Positions 44,441 to 52,978 of a stretch of DNA of 64,000 nt are shown one piece after another. The DNA is taken from positions 1 to 64,000 of the forward strand of contig CAWUVH010000003.1 of NCBI GenBank assembly GCA_963925895.1, in the 5' to 3' direction. The stretch is from Eutrophovita sp913057845. GTDB lineage: Bacteria; Pseudomonadota; Gammaproteobacteria; Burkholderiales; Eutrophovitaceae. The translations under genes and the position numbers were made by a program. A model generated the notes under the pieces. That model saw only the letters and a list, made by a program, of their open reading frames with translations, ran no database searches and was not told the origin of the DNA. The stretch's first letter is position 1. Each line of letters starts with the position of its first letter.

Positions 44441-44503
44441 AAGAAATGCTCATACACTCACGTTTTTAGACAAACTGATCTTGATCACAGGATACAAATC
44501 ATT

Positions 44504-45772
44504 ATGAATATTCTCGTTGTAGGCAGCGGCGGTAGAGAACATGCGATTGCCTGGCGACTCGCTCAATCTCCTCGTGTATCAAAAGTGTTTGTCGCGCCTG
44601 GTAACGCAGGAACAGAGCTAGAGGATAGGGTACACAATGTGCCCTTAGTCGACACTCACGACCTGATAGATTTTGCAACGACGGAAAATATTCACATCAC
44701 TGTAGTTGGTCCAGAAGCACCGTTGAGTGAGGGCATCGTTGACGCATTTAAAGCTAAGGGGCTGAAGATTTTTGGACCCGTAGCATTGGCAGCACAACTG
44801 GAGAGCTCAAAAGACTTCGCCAAACGATTTATGGCGGAACACAATATCCCTACCGCCGAATACGGCACATTTACTGACCCCAATGAGGCACACACCTACA
44901 TCTCCAATAAAGGGGCGCCTATTGTCGTGAAGGCCGATGGATTAGCAGCGGGTAAAGGGGTTATTGTTGCCATGACAGAACAAGAAGCACACGATGCTGT
45001 GGATATGATGCTTGTTGAAAATAGCATGGGTATTGCTGGAGCAAAAGTGGTCATAGAAGACTTCTTGATCGGCGAAGAGGCTAGCTTTATTGTCATGATT
45101 GATGGCGAACATATTCTGCCGCTGGCGACCAGCCAAGATCACAAACGATTACTTAATGGTGATCACGGGCCCAACACAGGCGGCATGGGCGCTTACTCAC
45201 CAGCGCCGGTCGTCACGCCCGAGATCCACGCAAAGACCATTAAAGACGTTATCGCGCCGGTCGTAAACGGAATGAAGCGTGCCGGGACACCCTTTGTAGG
45301 ATTCCTCTATGCCGGGTTAATGATTGCGCCCGATCAATCCATCAAAGTACTCGAATTTAATTGCCGTTTAGGGGACCCCGAGACTCAACCAATAATGATG
45401 CGACTCAAAAGTGACCTTCTGGTTTTAATAGAGCACGCATTAGACGGTACGCTAAACCAAGTGGAGTCCGAGTGGGATCGCCGAACCGCACTAGGCGTCG
45501 TACTGGCGGCTGAGAATTATCCCGACTCACCACGTAAAGGGGATGTCATCACGCTAAGCGCGGATGAAAATAAGAATGTTCATGTTTTTCATGCGGGCAC
45601 GCGCTTTGTCGATGGCCAAATCGTTACGAATGGTGGTCGTGTCCTTTGCGTAACCGCGTTGGGTGAGAACGCGGGTCAGGCTCGAGAGTTGGCACTGAGT
45701 GTTTCAGAGAAAATATCCTTTGCTGGCAAACAATATCGGACGGATATTGGTAACCGTGCAATCAAGAAGTGA
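44504..45772 (+). CDS. purD: Phosphoribosylamine-glycine ligase
   Basis: 422 residues. VVGSGGREHAIAWRL at the N-terminus, KADGLAAGKGVIVA in the ATP-grasp domain and EFNCRLGDPETQ near residue 285 are family signatures. It joins phosphoribosylamine and glycine in purine synthesis. The 63-base gap after purH contains a short palindrome, TGATC-TT-GATCA at 44476-44487, of unknown meaning. Confidence 0.97.
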   Translation: MNILVVGSGGREHAIAWRLAQSPRVSKVFVAPGNAGTELEDRVHNVPLVDTHDLIDFATTENIHITVVGPEAPLSEGIVDAFKAKGLKIFGPVALAAQLESSKDFAKRFMAEHNIPTAEYGTFTDPNEAHTYISNKGAPIVVKADGLAAGKGVIVAMTEQEAHDAVDMMLVENSMGIAGAKVVIEDFLIGEEASFIVMIDGEHILPLATSQDHKRLLNGDHGPNTGGMGAYSPAPVVTPEIHAKTIKDVIAPVVNGMKRAGTPFVGFLYAGLMIAPDQSIKVLEFNCRLGDPETQPIMMRLKSDLLVLIEHALDGTLNQVESEWDRRTALGVVLAAENYPDSPRKGDVITLSADENKNVHVFHAGTRFVDGQIVTNGGRVLCVTALGENAGQARELALSVSEKISFAGKQYRTDIGNRAIKK

Positions 45773-45777
45773 CCACC

Positions 45778-46677
45778 ATGATAGAGGTTGCACCAGTTAA
45801 AGAATTTTTTATAGCACTCCAACATCGAATCGTTGAAGAATTGGCAACGCTTGATGGCAAACCTTTTATTACCGACACATGGGATCGAGAAGGTGGTGGG
45901 GGTGGTATCAGTCAGGTGCTTGAAGAGGGAAACATATTTGAGCGCGCGGGAGTTAATTTTTCTCATGTCTTCGGTGATACGTTACCGCCTTCTGCGACAG
46001 CAGCCCGCCCAGAGTTGGCGGGACGATCGTTTGAGGCCATGGGGGTGTCCGTCGTACTGCATCCCAAAAACCCATACATTCCAACCATACATATGAACGT
46101 GCGATTTTTTTTCGCCGCACAGAAATCGAAAGAGCCTGTATGGTGGTTTGGTGGTGGGATAGACTTAACCCCCTACTATGGTTTCGACGAAGATTGCATA
46201 CATTTTCATAAAACCTGCAAGGCATCGCTTGATCCTTTTGATGAAAAACTCCATCCAAAGTTCAAGAAATGGTGTGATGAGTATTTTTATCTCAAGCACC
46301 GTCAAGAGCCAAGAGGAATCGGCGGCATTTTTTTTGACGACCTGTCATCACCCGACTTTAATACCTGTTTTTCGCTAACACGCAGCGTAGGCGAACATTT
46401 TTTAATTGCTTACCTACCAATTGTCGAGAAACGTCAGCACACAACCTTTGGGGAGCGAGAAAAAGATTTCCAAGCGTATCGACGAGGTCGGTACGTAGAG
46501 TTCAATTTGGTATTTGACCGCGGGACACTATTCGGACTTCAATCAGGCGGACGAACAGAGTCCATATTAATGTCCATGCCTCCTAACGTGAAGTGGCGCT
46601 ACAATTGGTCTCCAAAAGATGAATCGGATGAAGCAAAATTGTATACAAAATACTTAATAGGTAAAGATTGGGTATAA
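45778..46677 (+). CDS. hemF: Oxygen-dependent coproporphyrinogen III oxidase
   Basis: 299 residues from the ATG at 45778; a GTG at 45769 overlaps the purD stop and is an alternative. The segments WDREGGGGGISQVLEEG, NPYIPTIHMNVRFF, WWFGGGIDLTPYY and RRGRYVEFNLVFDRGT are canonical. It uses O2 to form protoporphyrinogen IX, which points to an aerobic life. Its convergent neighbour livF ends 63 bases away. Confidence 0.97.
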   Translation: MIEVAPVKEFFIALQHRIVEELATLDGKPFITDTWDREGGGGGISQVLEEGNIFERAGVNFSHVFGDTLPPSATAARPELAGRSFEAMGVSVVLHPKNPYIPTIHMNVRFFFAAQKSKEPVWWFGGGIDLTPYYGFDEDCIHFHKTCKASLDPFDEKLHPKFKKWCDEYFYLKHRQEPRGIGGIFFDDLSSPDFNTCFSLTRSVGEHFLIAYLPIVEKRQHTTFGEREKDFQAYRRGRYVEFNLVFDRGTLFGLQSGGRTESILMSMPPNVKWRYNWSPKDESDEAKLYTKYLIGKDWV

Positions 46678-46740
46678 ATATCCCCTGTGCGCAGCTGTGA
46701 TGCACAGTGAAACTTGTACAAAAGTCACATACTCTTCAAG

Positions 46741-47454
46741 CTAATCGGCTTCGCCTAAATAAGAAGCTCGAACTTTTGGGCTTTGAAGCAGCGATCGTGA
46801 CTCATCGGTCATTGATAACTCACCGCTCTCCATCACGTAAGCCCGCTGACTTGACTCAAGCGCTAACCGCGCATTTTGCTCGACTAATAAAATTGTGACC
46901 CCTGTCTTAGAGACGCCACGAATCACTTCAAAAATCTTTTCGACCATAATAGGCGCTAAACCCATTGACGGCTCATCTAACAACAATAACTTTGGTCTTG
47001 CCATCAGGGCTCGGCCAATAGCTAACATTTGCTGTTCACCACCCGACAAAGTGCCGCCCGTTTGTCGTCGTCTCTCTTTAAGTCTCGGGAAAAATTCGTA
47101 CATTCTGCACAGATCTGATTCCTGATCTTGGCGGCTGCTACCCAAATATGCCCCCATCAGTAGATTTTCCTCTACCGTTAAACGGCCAAAAACCCCGCGT
47201 CCTTCAGGCACCAATGAAATACCACATCGCACTCGTTCAAAGACAGGCTGTGTGGTGAGGTTCGCCCCATCAAAATAGACATGACCGCCATGATCAAGCA
47301 AGCCGGAAATCGCATTTAGCATAGAGCTTTTCCCAGCGCCATTTGCACCAATTAGCGCGACCGTTTCTCCCTCCTCAACCCTAATATCAACATCTCGTAC
47401 CGCTCTAATTCCCCCATACCTCACACTAAGCGATTGCACATCAAGAAAGCTCAT
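46741..47454 (-). CDS. livF: Branched-chain amino-acid type ABC transporter, ATPase LivF
   Basis: 237 residues. Walker A is GANGAGKSS (about residues 35-43), the ABC signature LSGGEQQ and Walker B LLLDEPSMGLAP. The short C-terminus marks LivF rather than LivG. It energises uptake with LivG at the cytoplasmic face. The start overlaps the livG stop by four bases. Confidence 0.93.
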   Translation of the reverse strand: MSFLDVQSLSVRYGGIRAVRDVDIRVEEGETVALIGANGAGKSSMLNAISGLLDHGGHVYFDGANLTTQPVFERVRCGISLVPEGRGVFGRLTVEENLLMGAYLGSSRQDQESDLCRMYEFFPRLKERRRQTGGTLSGGEQQMLAIGRALMARPKLLLLDEPSMGLAPIMVEKIFEVIRGVSKTGVTILLVEQNARLALESSQRAYVMESGELSMTDESRSLLQSPKVRASYLGEAD

Positions 47455-48215
47455 GGCAACTCCCCTCCCAAGTAGGCTTGTATGACATTAGGATCTCTAC
47501 GAACTAGATTAGGTACGTCTTCCGCAATCTTTTGCCCATAATCAAGTACTGCGACACGATCACACAAATTCATGATGAGCTTTACATCATGCTCAATCAA
47601 CAATATAGATACGCCGTCACTTCGAATTCTTCGTATCAGCAACTTCAATTCGTCTGTCTCTGTAGCGTTCATTCCGGCGGCTGGCTCGTCTAGCGCCAAA
47701 AGTTTAGGCTTCATCGCTAACGCTCGCGCAATCTCTAGCCTGCGCTGATCTCCATACGATAGATTCTTAGCCAAATTGTCAGCTTGAGATAAAATTCCAA
47801 CGTAGTCCAGCCAAGCTCTCGACTGCACGCGTATCAACTTCTCCTCAGATCTTGCCGACTTAGTATTAAAAATGGCACCGATAGGTCCTGTTGACGTATT
47901 GGCATGTGTCCCGATCATCACATTTTCCAACACGGTCATCTTTTGAAAAAGACGAATATTTTGAAACGTTCGAGCAATACCGCTAATAGCAACCTGATAC
48001 GGCTTTCTCCCAACGAGTGACTCCCCATTAAATTCAACACCACCACTGCTAGGCGAATAAACACCAGTGATGACATTGAATAGCGTGGTCTTACCCGCCC
48101 CATTAGGTCCAATCAACCCGTATATTTCACCACCTTCAATCGTCAAAGAAACATTGTGCAGTGCCTGTACACCACCAAAATTTTTATTTATCTTTTGTAA
48201 CTCTAATAGCGCCAT
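47451..48215 (-). CDS. livG: Branched-chain amino-acid type ABC transporter, ATPase LivG
   Basis: 254 residues. Walker A is GPNGAGKTT, the signature LSYGDQRRLEIARAL, and Walker B LLALDEPAAGMN. The LSYGDQRR variant and the C-terminal DYGQKIAEDVP are typical of LivG. It lies six bases after livM and is coupled to livF. Confidence 0.93.
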   Translation of the reverse strand: MALLELQKINKNFGGVQALHNVSLTIEGGEIYGLIGPNGAGKTTLFNVITGVYSPSSGGVEFNGESLVGRKPYQVAISGIARTFQNIRLFQKMTVLENVMIGTHANTSTGPIGAIFNTKSARSEEKLIRVQSRAWLDYVGILSQADNLAKNLSYGDQRRLEIARALAMKPKLLALDEPAAGMNATETDELKLLIRRIRSDGVSILLIEHDVKLIMNLCDRVAVLDYGQKIAEDVPNLVRRDPNVIQAYLGGELP

Positions 48216-48221
48216 AAAGAT

Positions 48222-49322
48222 TTAATCGCGACTGCTATCTTGATCCAACGCCACCCGACGCTTTGGTGCTGGCCACAATCCAGAAGGCCGCACCAACATA
48301 ACCAAAATCAGCGCTAACCCGAACAACAACATTCGAAGCGCTTCTGGGTCAACATAAACATCGCCGAAGAGTGCTCGTTGAACTGGTGACGCTGTTGACC
48401 TTAAAATTTCTGGAAGCACGGTAAGCAAAAGTGCCCCCAGCAACACGCCATAAACGTGCCCCATCCCCCCAAGAACAACCATGCATAAGACCATAATTGA
48501 CTCGAGCAAACCGAAACTCTCTGGACTGACAAACCCTTGAAGGCTAGCAAACAGTCCGCCAGCGATGCCGCCAAAAGATGCTCCTAACGCAAATGCCAGT
48601 AACTTGATATTTCGCGTATTGATACCCATTGCCTGAGCGGCCAATTCGTCTTCTCTAATCGCCAACCAAGCCCGACCTATTCTCGAATTCTCAAGGCGCA
48701 CGCACATTACGATAGTCAAAATCAATAGCGCCAGGAGAAGATAATAATAAATATGTACACCAGAGAATGATATGCCTAGCCATTCATGGGTACGCGTTAA
48801 ATCAGCTCCACCAATACTGATTGGATCAATTTTGTTAATTCCAATAGGGCCATTAGTCACATTAATCGGGCGGTCAAGATTATTCAAAAAAATACGAATA
48901 ATCTCCCCAAAACCCAACGTCACAATAGCCAAGTAATCCCCGCGCAGCCTAAGGGTAGGCGCCCCCAACAAAACACCAAAAAGAGCCGCCATGCCAGCCC
49001 CTATAGGCAAGATAGCCCAGAAGGGTAGATGCAAATCAAACTGTGGTGACGCCAATAAGGCCCATGTATAAGCACCTACCGCATAGAAAGCGATATATCC
49101 CAAATCGAGTAACCCGGCGAAGCCGACGACGATATTTAAACCCAGCGCAAGCATGGCGTAAATTAAAGCGAAATCGAGGATGCGAACCCACGTTCGGCCT
49201 ACTGTATTACTCAGAAGGAAAGGTAGAACCGCCAGCGCAACGAAAAGTAGCACGTATCCGAGTAGCAATACTCTCCTGTTACTCGTTACTTTTTGTAAAA
49301 AACTTTGCATGAACTCCCTCAT
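48222..49322 (-). CDS. livM: Branched-chain amino-acid type ABC transporter, permease LivM
   Basis: 366 residues with about nine to ten hydrophobic segments. GLNIVVGFAGLLDLGYIAFYAVGAY and the cytoplasmic loop RAWLAIREDELAAQAMGIN, which contacts the ATPase, identify LivM. The ATG at 49322 overlaps the livH stop by four bases and has GGAG six bases upstream. Confidence 0.93.
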   Translation of the reverse strand: MREFMQSFLQKVTSNRRVLLLGYVLLFVALAVLPFLLSNTVGRTWVRILDFALIYAMLALGLNIVVGFAGLLDLGYIAFYAVGAYTWALLASPQFDLHLPFWAILPIGAGMAALFGVLLGAPTLRLRGDYLAIVTLGFGEIIRIFLNNLDRPINVTNGPIGINKIDPISIGGADLTRTHEWLGISFSGVHIYYYLLLALLILTIVMCVRLENSRIGRAWLAIREDELAAQAMGINTRNIKLLAFALGASFGGIAGGLFASLQGFVSPESFGLLESIMVLCMVVLGGMGHVYGVLLGALLLTVLPEILRSTASPVQRALFGDVYVDPEALRMLLFGLALILVMLVRPSGLWPAPKRRVALDQDSSRD

Positions 49323-50248
49323 GCCCGCTCCGATACTCGCTCACCCATGAGCCCTGTGGGCCTAAAGACCAACACAATAATCAGTACAACAAAGGCGAAC
49401 ACATCTTGATAATGACTACCAAGGAAACCACCAGTCAAATCACCAATATAACCCGCACCAACACTTTCGATCAAACCAAGCAATAGTCCGCCAAGGACAG
49501 CTCCACCAAGATTACCAATGCCCCCTAGAACGGCGGCTGTAAATGCCTTGAGCCCAAGCATGAACCCCATGGAGTAATGCGCCACACTATAGTTACCCGC
49601 GACTAAAATCCCGGCTACCGCGCCGAGCGCAGCGCCCATCATAAAAGTTACCGAGATGATTTTATTTACATTGATACCCATGAGTCCAGCCACTCGCTGG
49701 CTCTCAGAAGTGGCACGCATCGCCCGGCCGAGTTTCGTGAAATGCACAACTAAAAGTAGTCCCGCCATGAGTATTCCCGATATCCCTATGATAAATAACT
49801 GGACACTTGTGATGGTCGCACCAAACAATTCATGAGTTTCCGTAGGAAATATCTGAGGCACCATTTTGTATCTGCGACCCCAAATAATCATGGCGAGGTT
49901 TTGAAGCAAAATTGAAACCCCAATGGCCGTAATCAAAGGCGCTAAACGCGGCGCCTTACGCAAGGGTCGGTACGCTAAACGCTCAATAAAAAACGCTAAA
50001 AGCATGCACACTAAAATGGCTGTAGAACCCGCGATAAAAATCATTGTGAAGGGATTCATATCGGGCGATACGCCCATCAGCGTGGATATAACAGCCAGTG
50101 CGATCATGGCACCTATCATCACTACTTCACCATGAGCAAAATTAATCAACCCTAGGATCCCGTAGACCATGGTATAACCCAACGCTACCATTGCGTAAAC
50201 GCTGCCTAAAACCAACCCATTTAAAACTTGCTGGGCAAATATATCCAT
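49319..50248 (-). CDS. livH: Branched-chain amino-acid type ABC transporter, permease LivH
   Basis: 309 residues, highly hydrophobic. NGLVLGSVYAMVALGYTMVYGIL near the N-terminus and the coupling loop GRAMRATSESQRVAGLMGIN are characteristic. With LivM it forms the membrane channel. It follows livK by 58 bases. Confidence 0.93.
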   Translation of the reverse strand: MDIFAQQVLNGLVLGSVYAMVALGYTMVYGILGLINFAHGEVVMIGAMIALAVISTLMGVSPDMNPFTMIFIAGSTAILVCMLLAFFIERLAYRPLRKAPRLAPLITAIGVSILLQNLAMIIWGRRYKMVPQIFPTETHELFGATITSVQLFIIGISGILMAGLLLVVHFTKLGRAMRATSESQRVAGLMGINVNKIISVTFMMGAALGAVAGILVAGNYSVAHYSMGFMLGLKAFTAAVLGGIGNLGGAVLGGLLLGLIESVGAGYIGDLTGGFLGSHYQDVFAFVVLIIVLVFRPTGLMGERVSERA

Positions 50249-50306
50249 CGCGTTAATAGCCCCTCTTTAGAAAACTCGATCCGAGCACGAGGAGACATAA
50301 ATCACA

Positions 50307-51461
50307 CTACTCACCACCACCGATCGTTTCAATATATTTCCACGCTCCGTTGGTTACGCGATAAAGACTGATCCCACCACCTTTCAAATCTCCTCGTTCG
50401 TCAAAACGAATTCGTCCGGTGACCCCCTTAAAGTCAGTACTGCGAAGAAATGGTAAGTACGTGGCAGGATCTACCGAATTTGCACGCTTCATTGCGTCGA
50501 TCATTACAGAGGTCGCATCATATGCATAAGGCGCGTAGAGTTGAATGTCCTCGCGGTAAACCTGCTTATACTTTTCCCGAAACTCAGTACCCCCAGCCAT
50601 TTGTTCTAACGGCAGTCCAGGAGTAGACGCATAGACTCCCTCACTTTCAGCGCCAGATAGCACCGTAAATTGTCTTGTCCGAATGCCATCTCCGCCGAGA
50701 AAAATAGCCGTCAAACCCAAATTCTTCATCTGTTTCATCATGGGTCCAGCTTGCGCATCCATCCCGCCATAAAAAATTAAATCTGCGTCAATACCTTTAA
50801 TTTTAGTTAGTATTGCCGTGAAATCTACTTTTGTGATATCCGTAAATTCTCGAGCCAGAATCTTACCCCCCGCCTGTTTGACCGCAGACTCAAACTCGTC
50901 AGCCAAACCTGCCCCATAAGCACTTCGATCGTCAATAATCGCGATGCCCTTAGCGCCTAAGGTCTTGACCGCATAATCACCTAAAACCTTCCCCTGCTGT
51001 TCATCATTGGCCATTACACGGTAGGCAGTTTCGTAGCCTTGGCGGGTGTACTTAATTGCCGTAGCCGATGGCGAAATTTGCGGAATGCCAGCTTCATAAT
51101 ATCTAGTTGATGCGGGAATGGTCGTACCAGAGTTCAGATGCCCAACAACACCTGCGACATCAGCGTCCACTAACCGTTGAGCGACAACCGTAGCTTTTTG
51201 TGGATTAGCTTCATCATCTTCAGATATCAATCTAAATTTGATAGCTTCCCCACCGATCACGACACTCGATTGATTCGCCTCATCAACGGCAAGCCCAGCC
51301 CCACGCTCATTGTCCTTGCCAACATGGGAGCTCGGCCCAGTGAGCGGACCGACGTGACCAATATTAACCACCTTTCGCCCGTCGTTGGGTTCATTGTCAG
51401 CACCACATCCAGCCATCAGCAGAGCGCTCACGACACATGCGAATAAACGTTTCGTTACCAT
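50307..51461 (-). CDS. livK: Branched-chain amino-acid type ABC transporter, lipoprotein binding protein
   Basis: 384 residues of the type I periplasmic-binding fold (VNIGHVGPLTGPSSHVGKD; Y-G-A-G-L-A-D-E-F). The N-terminus ends in a lipobox, LMAGC with Cys19, so the mature protein should be lipidated, unlike the soluble E. coli LivJ/LivK. The ligand could be leucine/isoleucine/valine or another amino acid, amide or aromatic acid. GGAGAG precedes the ATG and a TTGACA promoter lies at 51522-51550. Confidence 0.9.
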   Translation of the reverse strand: MVTKRLFACVVSALLMAGCGADNEPNDGRKVVNIGHVGPLTGPSSHVGKDNERGAGLAVDEANQSSVVIGGEAIKFRLISEDDEANPQKATVVAQRLVDADVAGVVGHLNSGTTIPASTRYYEAGIPQISPSATAIKYTRQGYETAYRVMANDEQQGKVLGDYAVKTLGAKGIAIIDDRSAYGAGLADEFESAVKQAGGKILAREFTDITKVDFTAILTKIKGIDADLIFYGGMDAQAGPMMKQMKNLGLTAIFLGGDGIRTRQFTVLSGAESEGVYASTPGLPLEQMAGGTEFREKYKQVYREDIQLYAPYAYDATSVMIDAMKRANSVDPATYLPFLRSTDFKGVTGRIRFDERGDLKGGGISLYRVTNGAWKYIETIGGGE

Positions 51462-51521
51462 TATGTACTCTCCAAAATATTTGTTTCGACCTGGTTTAAA
51501 GCCAGCCGGGGAAACTTAGGT

Positions 51522-51550
51522 AATATTAACAGCGGTTAACCCCGTGTCAA
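51522..51550 (-). promoter_or_regulatory. Putative sigma-70 promoter of livKHMGF
   Basis: On the coding strand a perfect -35 TTGACA (51545-51550) is followed after exactly 17 bases by AATATT (51522-51527), a four-of-six match to the -10 consensus. The palindrome GGTTAACC (51534-51541) lies in the spacer and may be an operator. The livK start codon is about 60 bases downstream of the -10 box. Confidence 0.55.
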
Positions 51551-51585
51551 TTTTCGATGCAAGGCACACCCATCCGCCAGCACCC

Positions 51586-51613
51586 AAAAAAAAACCGGCT
51601 CATAGCCGGCTTT
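51586..51613 (-). terminator. Intrinsic terminator after the cytochrome c gene
   Basis: Read on the minus strand, a stem of AAAGCCGGC paired with GCCGGTTTT (one G-U pair) around the loop TATGA is followed by a run of T (nine T counting the stem end). It starts 18 bases after the cytochrome c stop at 51632 and lies upstream of the livK promoter, so it separates the two transcripts. Confidence 0.85.
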
Positions 51614-51631
51614 CCTTGCAACCCCTAAACT

Positions 51632-51949
51632 TTATAGGGATAGAATCCACTCCGCTAACTGATTTGCTTCATCGTCAGTTACCGGATTAGGCGGCATTGG
51701 GATTGGACCCCACTTACCCATACTTCCGTTCTTTATGGAATTAACGAGTCTTTCCACCGTAATCTCACCCCCTTTAGGATCCTTACCTTTAGCAATATCT
51801 TTATAGGCAGGCCCGACTAATTTTCTATCTATGGCGTGACAACTCAAACAGTTTTTAGACTGCGCGAGTGCTTCCACATCATTTGCCTGCACTTGCGACA
51901 CAAAAATTAGGCCAAAAGCCAAGAAACAGGACACAACAGCTTTCTTCAT
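51632..51949 (-). CDS. Small class I cytochrome c
   Basis: 105 residues from the ATG at 51949, which has GGAGAG seven bases upstream and begins a clean signal peptide (cleavage after VQA). Longer in-frame starts add an unlikely tail. The heme site is CLSCH (residues 34-38) and the distal Met lies in PIPMPPNP. Length and motifs match the c-551/c-552 group of periplasmic electron carriers. An intrinsic terminator follows. Confidence 0.93.
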   Translation of the reverse strand: MKKAVVSCFLAFGLIFVSQVQANDVEALAQSKNCLSCHAIDRKLVGPAYKDIAKGKDPKGGEITVERLVNSIKNGSMGKWGPIPMPPNPVTDDEANQLAEWILSL

Positions 51950-52097
51950 GTTAACTCTCTCCATTTCGTTCCCTATACACTGGTCAATGTCCAAGTATGA
52001 CCAGCAAAAAACATTCAAGTTCGACTCATTGAGTCTTTAACTAATGTAGTTGATATTGTACCATCCAATTTTCATTCGATCCCACTAAGCTATCGCA

Positions 52098-52973
52098 TTA
52101 ACTTCCTACGAATGCCTTATCTAGAAGCAAACCAAAAAAAATCATTCCCCCTGCTAAATTATTATGCCGAAATGCTCGGAAACACCCTTCGCGCTCGCGA
52201 TATTTAATCATTGGATATTGAAATGCGATAGATACTGCTGCCCCTGCCAAGCCCATATAATAAAAAAAGCCGAGGGCGCTCATTATGCCAACTGCCAACA
52301 ACAAGCAAAGAAATGTGGTTTGAAAGGCTAACACCATAGCGACATCATATTTACCAAATAAAATCGCGCTCGTTTTTATACCAATGCCCATATCATCGTC
52401 ACGATCCACCATGGCGTATTCTGTGTCGTAAGCAAGTACCCAAAACACATTCGCGAGCATCGTGACGTAAGCCACAAACGGGACGTGATCTACAGCAGAC
52501 GCCCATGCCATAGGAATGCCAACTCCAAATGTGACGCCTAAGTAAGCCTGCGGCATCGATATAAAGCGTTTTGCAAACGGATAGCTGATAGCAAGGAGCA
52601 ACGCTATAAATGATAATTTGATAGTCAGCGCATTAAGCGTCAACACCAACCCAAAAGCAATCAGCGCGAGAAGAGTGGCGACAACTAACGCTTCCCATGG
52701 GGCAATTTCCTTAGTCGCAAGCGGCCGATTCGCGGTGCGTTTAACATGAGGGTCATAATCCCTGTCGGCATAATCGTTAATTGCGCAACCTGCGGATCGC
52801 ATTAAAAACGTACCCATCACAAACACCCAAAAAATATGAGCATTGGGCGCACCGCCTGACGACATCCAGATCGCCCAAAGCGTTGGCCAGAGTAATAAGC
52901 AAGCGCCTATCGGCTTATCCATGCGGATTAATCGCGCATAGCTAGACAACCTTAGTTGGAGGCTATTCAACAT
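52098..52973 (-). CDS. ubiA: 4-hydroxybenzoate polyprenyltransferase
   Basis: 291 residues with about eight membrane helices. The two Asp-rich motifs are NDYADRDYDPHVKRT and YDTEYAMVDRDDDMGIG, which hold the Mg-diphosphate of the prenyl donor. It attaches the isoprenoid tail to 4-hydroxybenzoate in ubiquinone synthesis. It starts six bases before the recG stop in the same direction, i.e. directly downstream of recG. Confidence 0.95.
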   Translation of the reverse strand: MLNSLQLRLSSYARLIRMDKPIGACLLLWPTLWAIWMSSGGAPNAHIFWVFVMGTFLMRSAGCAINDYADRDYDPHVKRTANRPLATKEIAPWEALVVATLLALIAFGLVLTLNALTIKLSFIALLLAISYPFAKRFISMPQAYLGVTFGVGIPMAWASAVDHVPFVAYVTMLANVFWVLAYDTEYAMVDRDDDMGIGIKTSAILFGKYDVAMVLAFQTTFLCLLLAVGIMSALGFFYYMGLAGAAVSIAFQYPMIKYREREGCFRAFRHNNLAGGMIFFGLLLDKAFVGS

Positions 52974-52978
52974 ACTAT

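Noticed and set aside
44476..44487. Short palindrome TGATC-TT-GATCA before purD
   Set aside because: It does not match the PurR operator as I know it, and five-base arms are expected by chance at this scale.
46685..46707. Inverted repeat CTGTGC/GCACAG between hemF and livF
   Set aside because: Six pairs with an 11-base loop and no T-run on either strand; too weak to call a bidirectional terminator.
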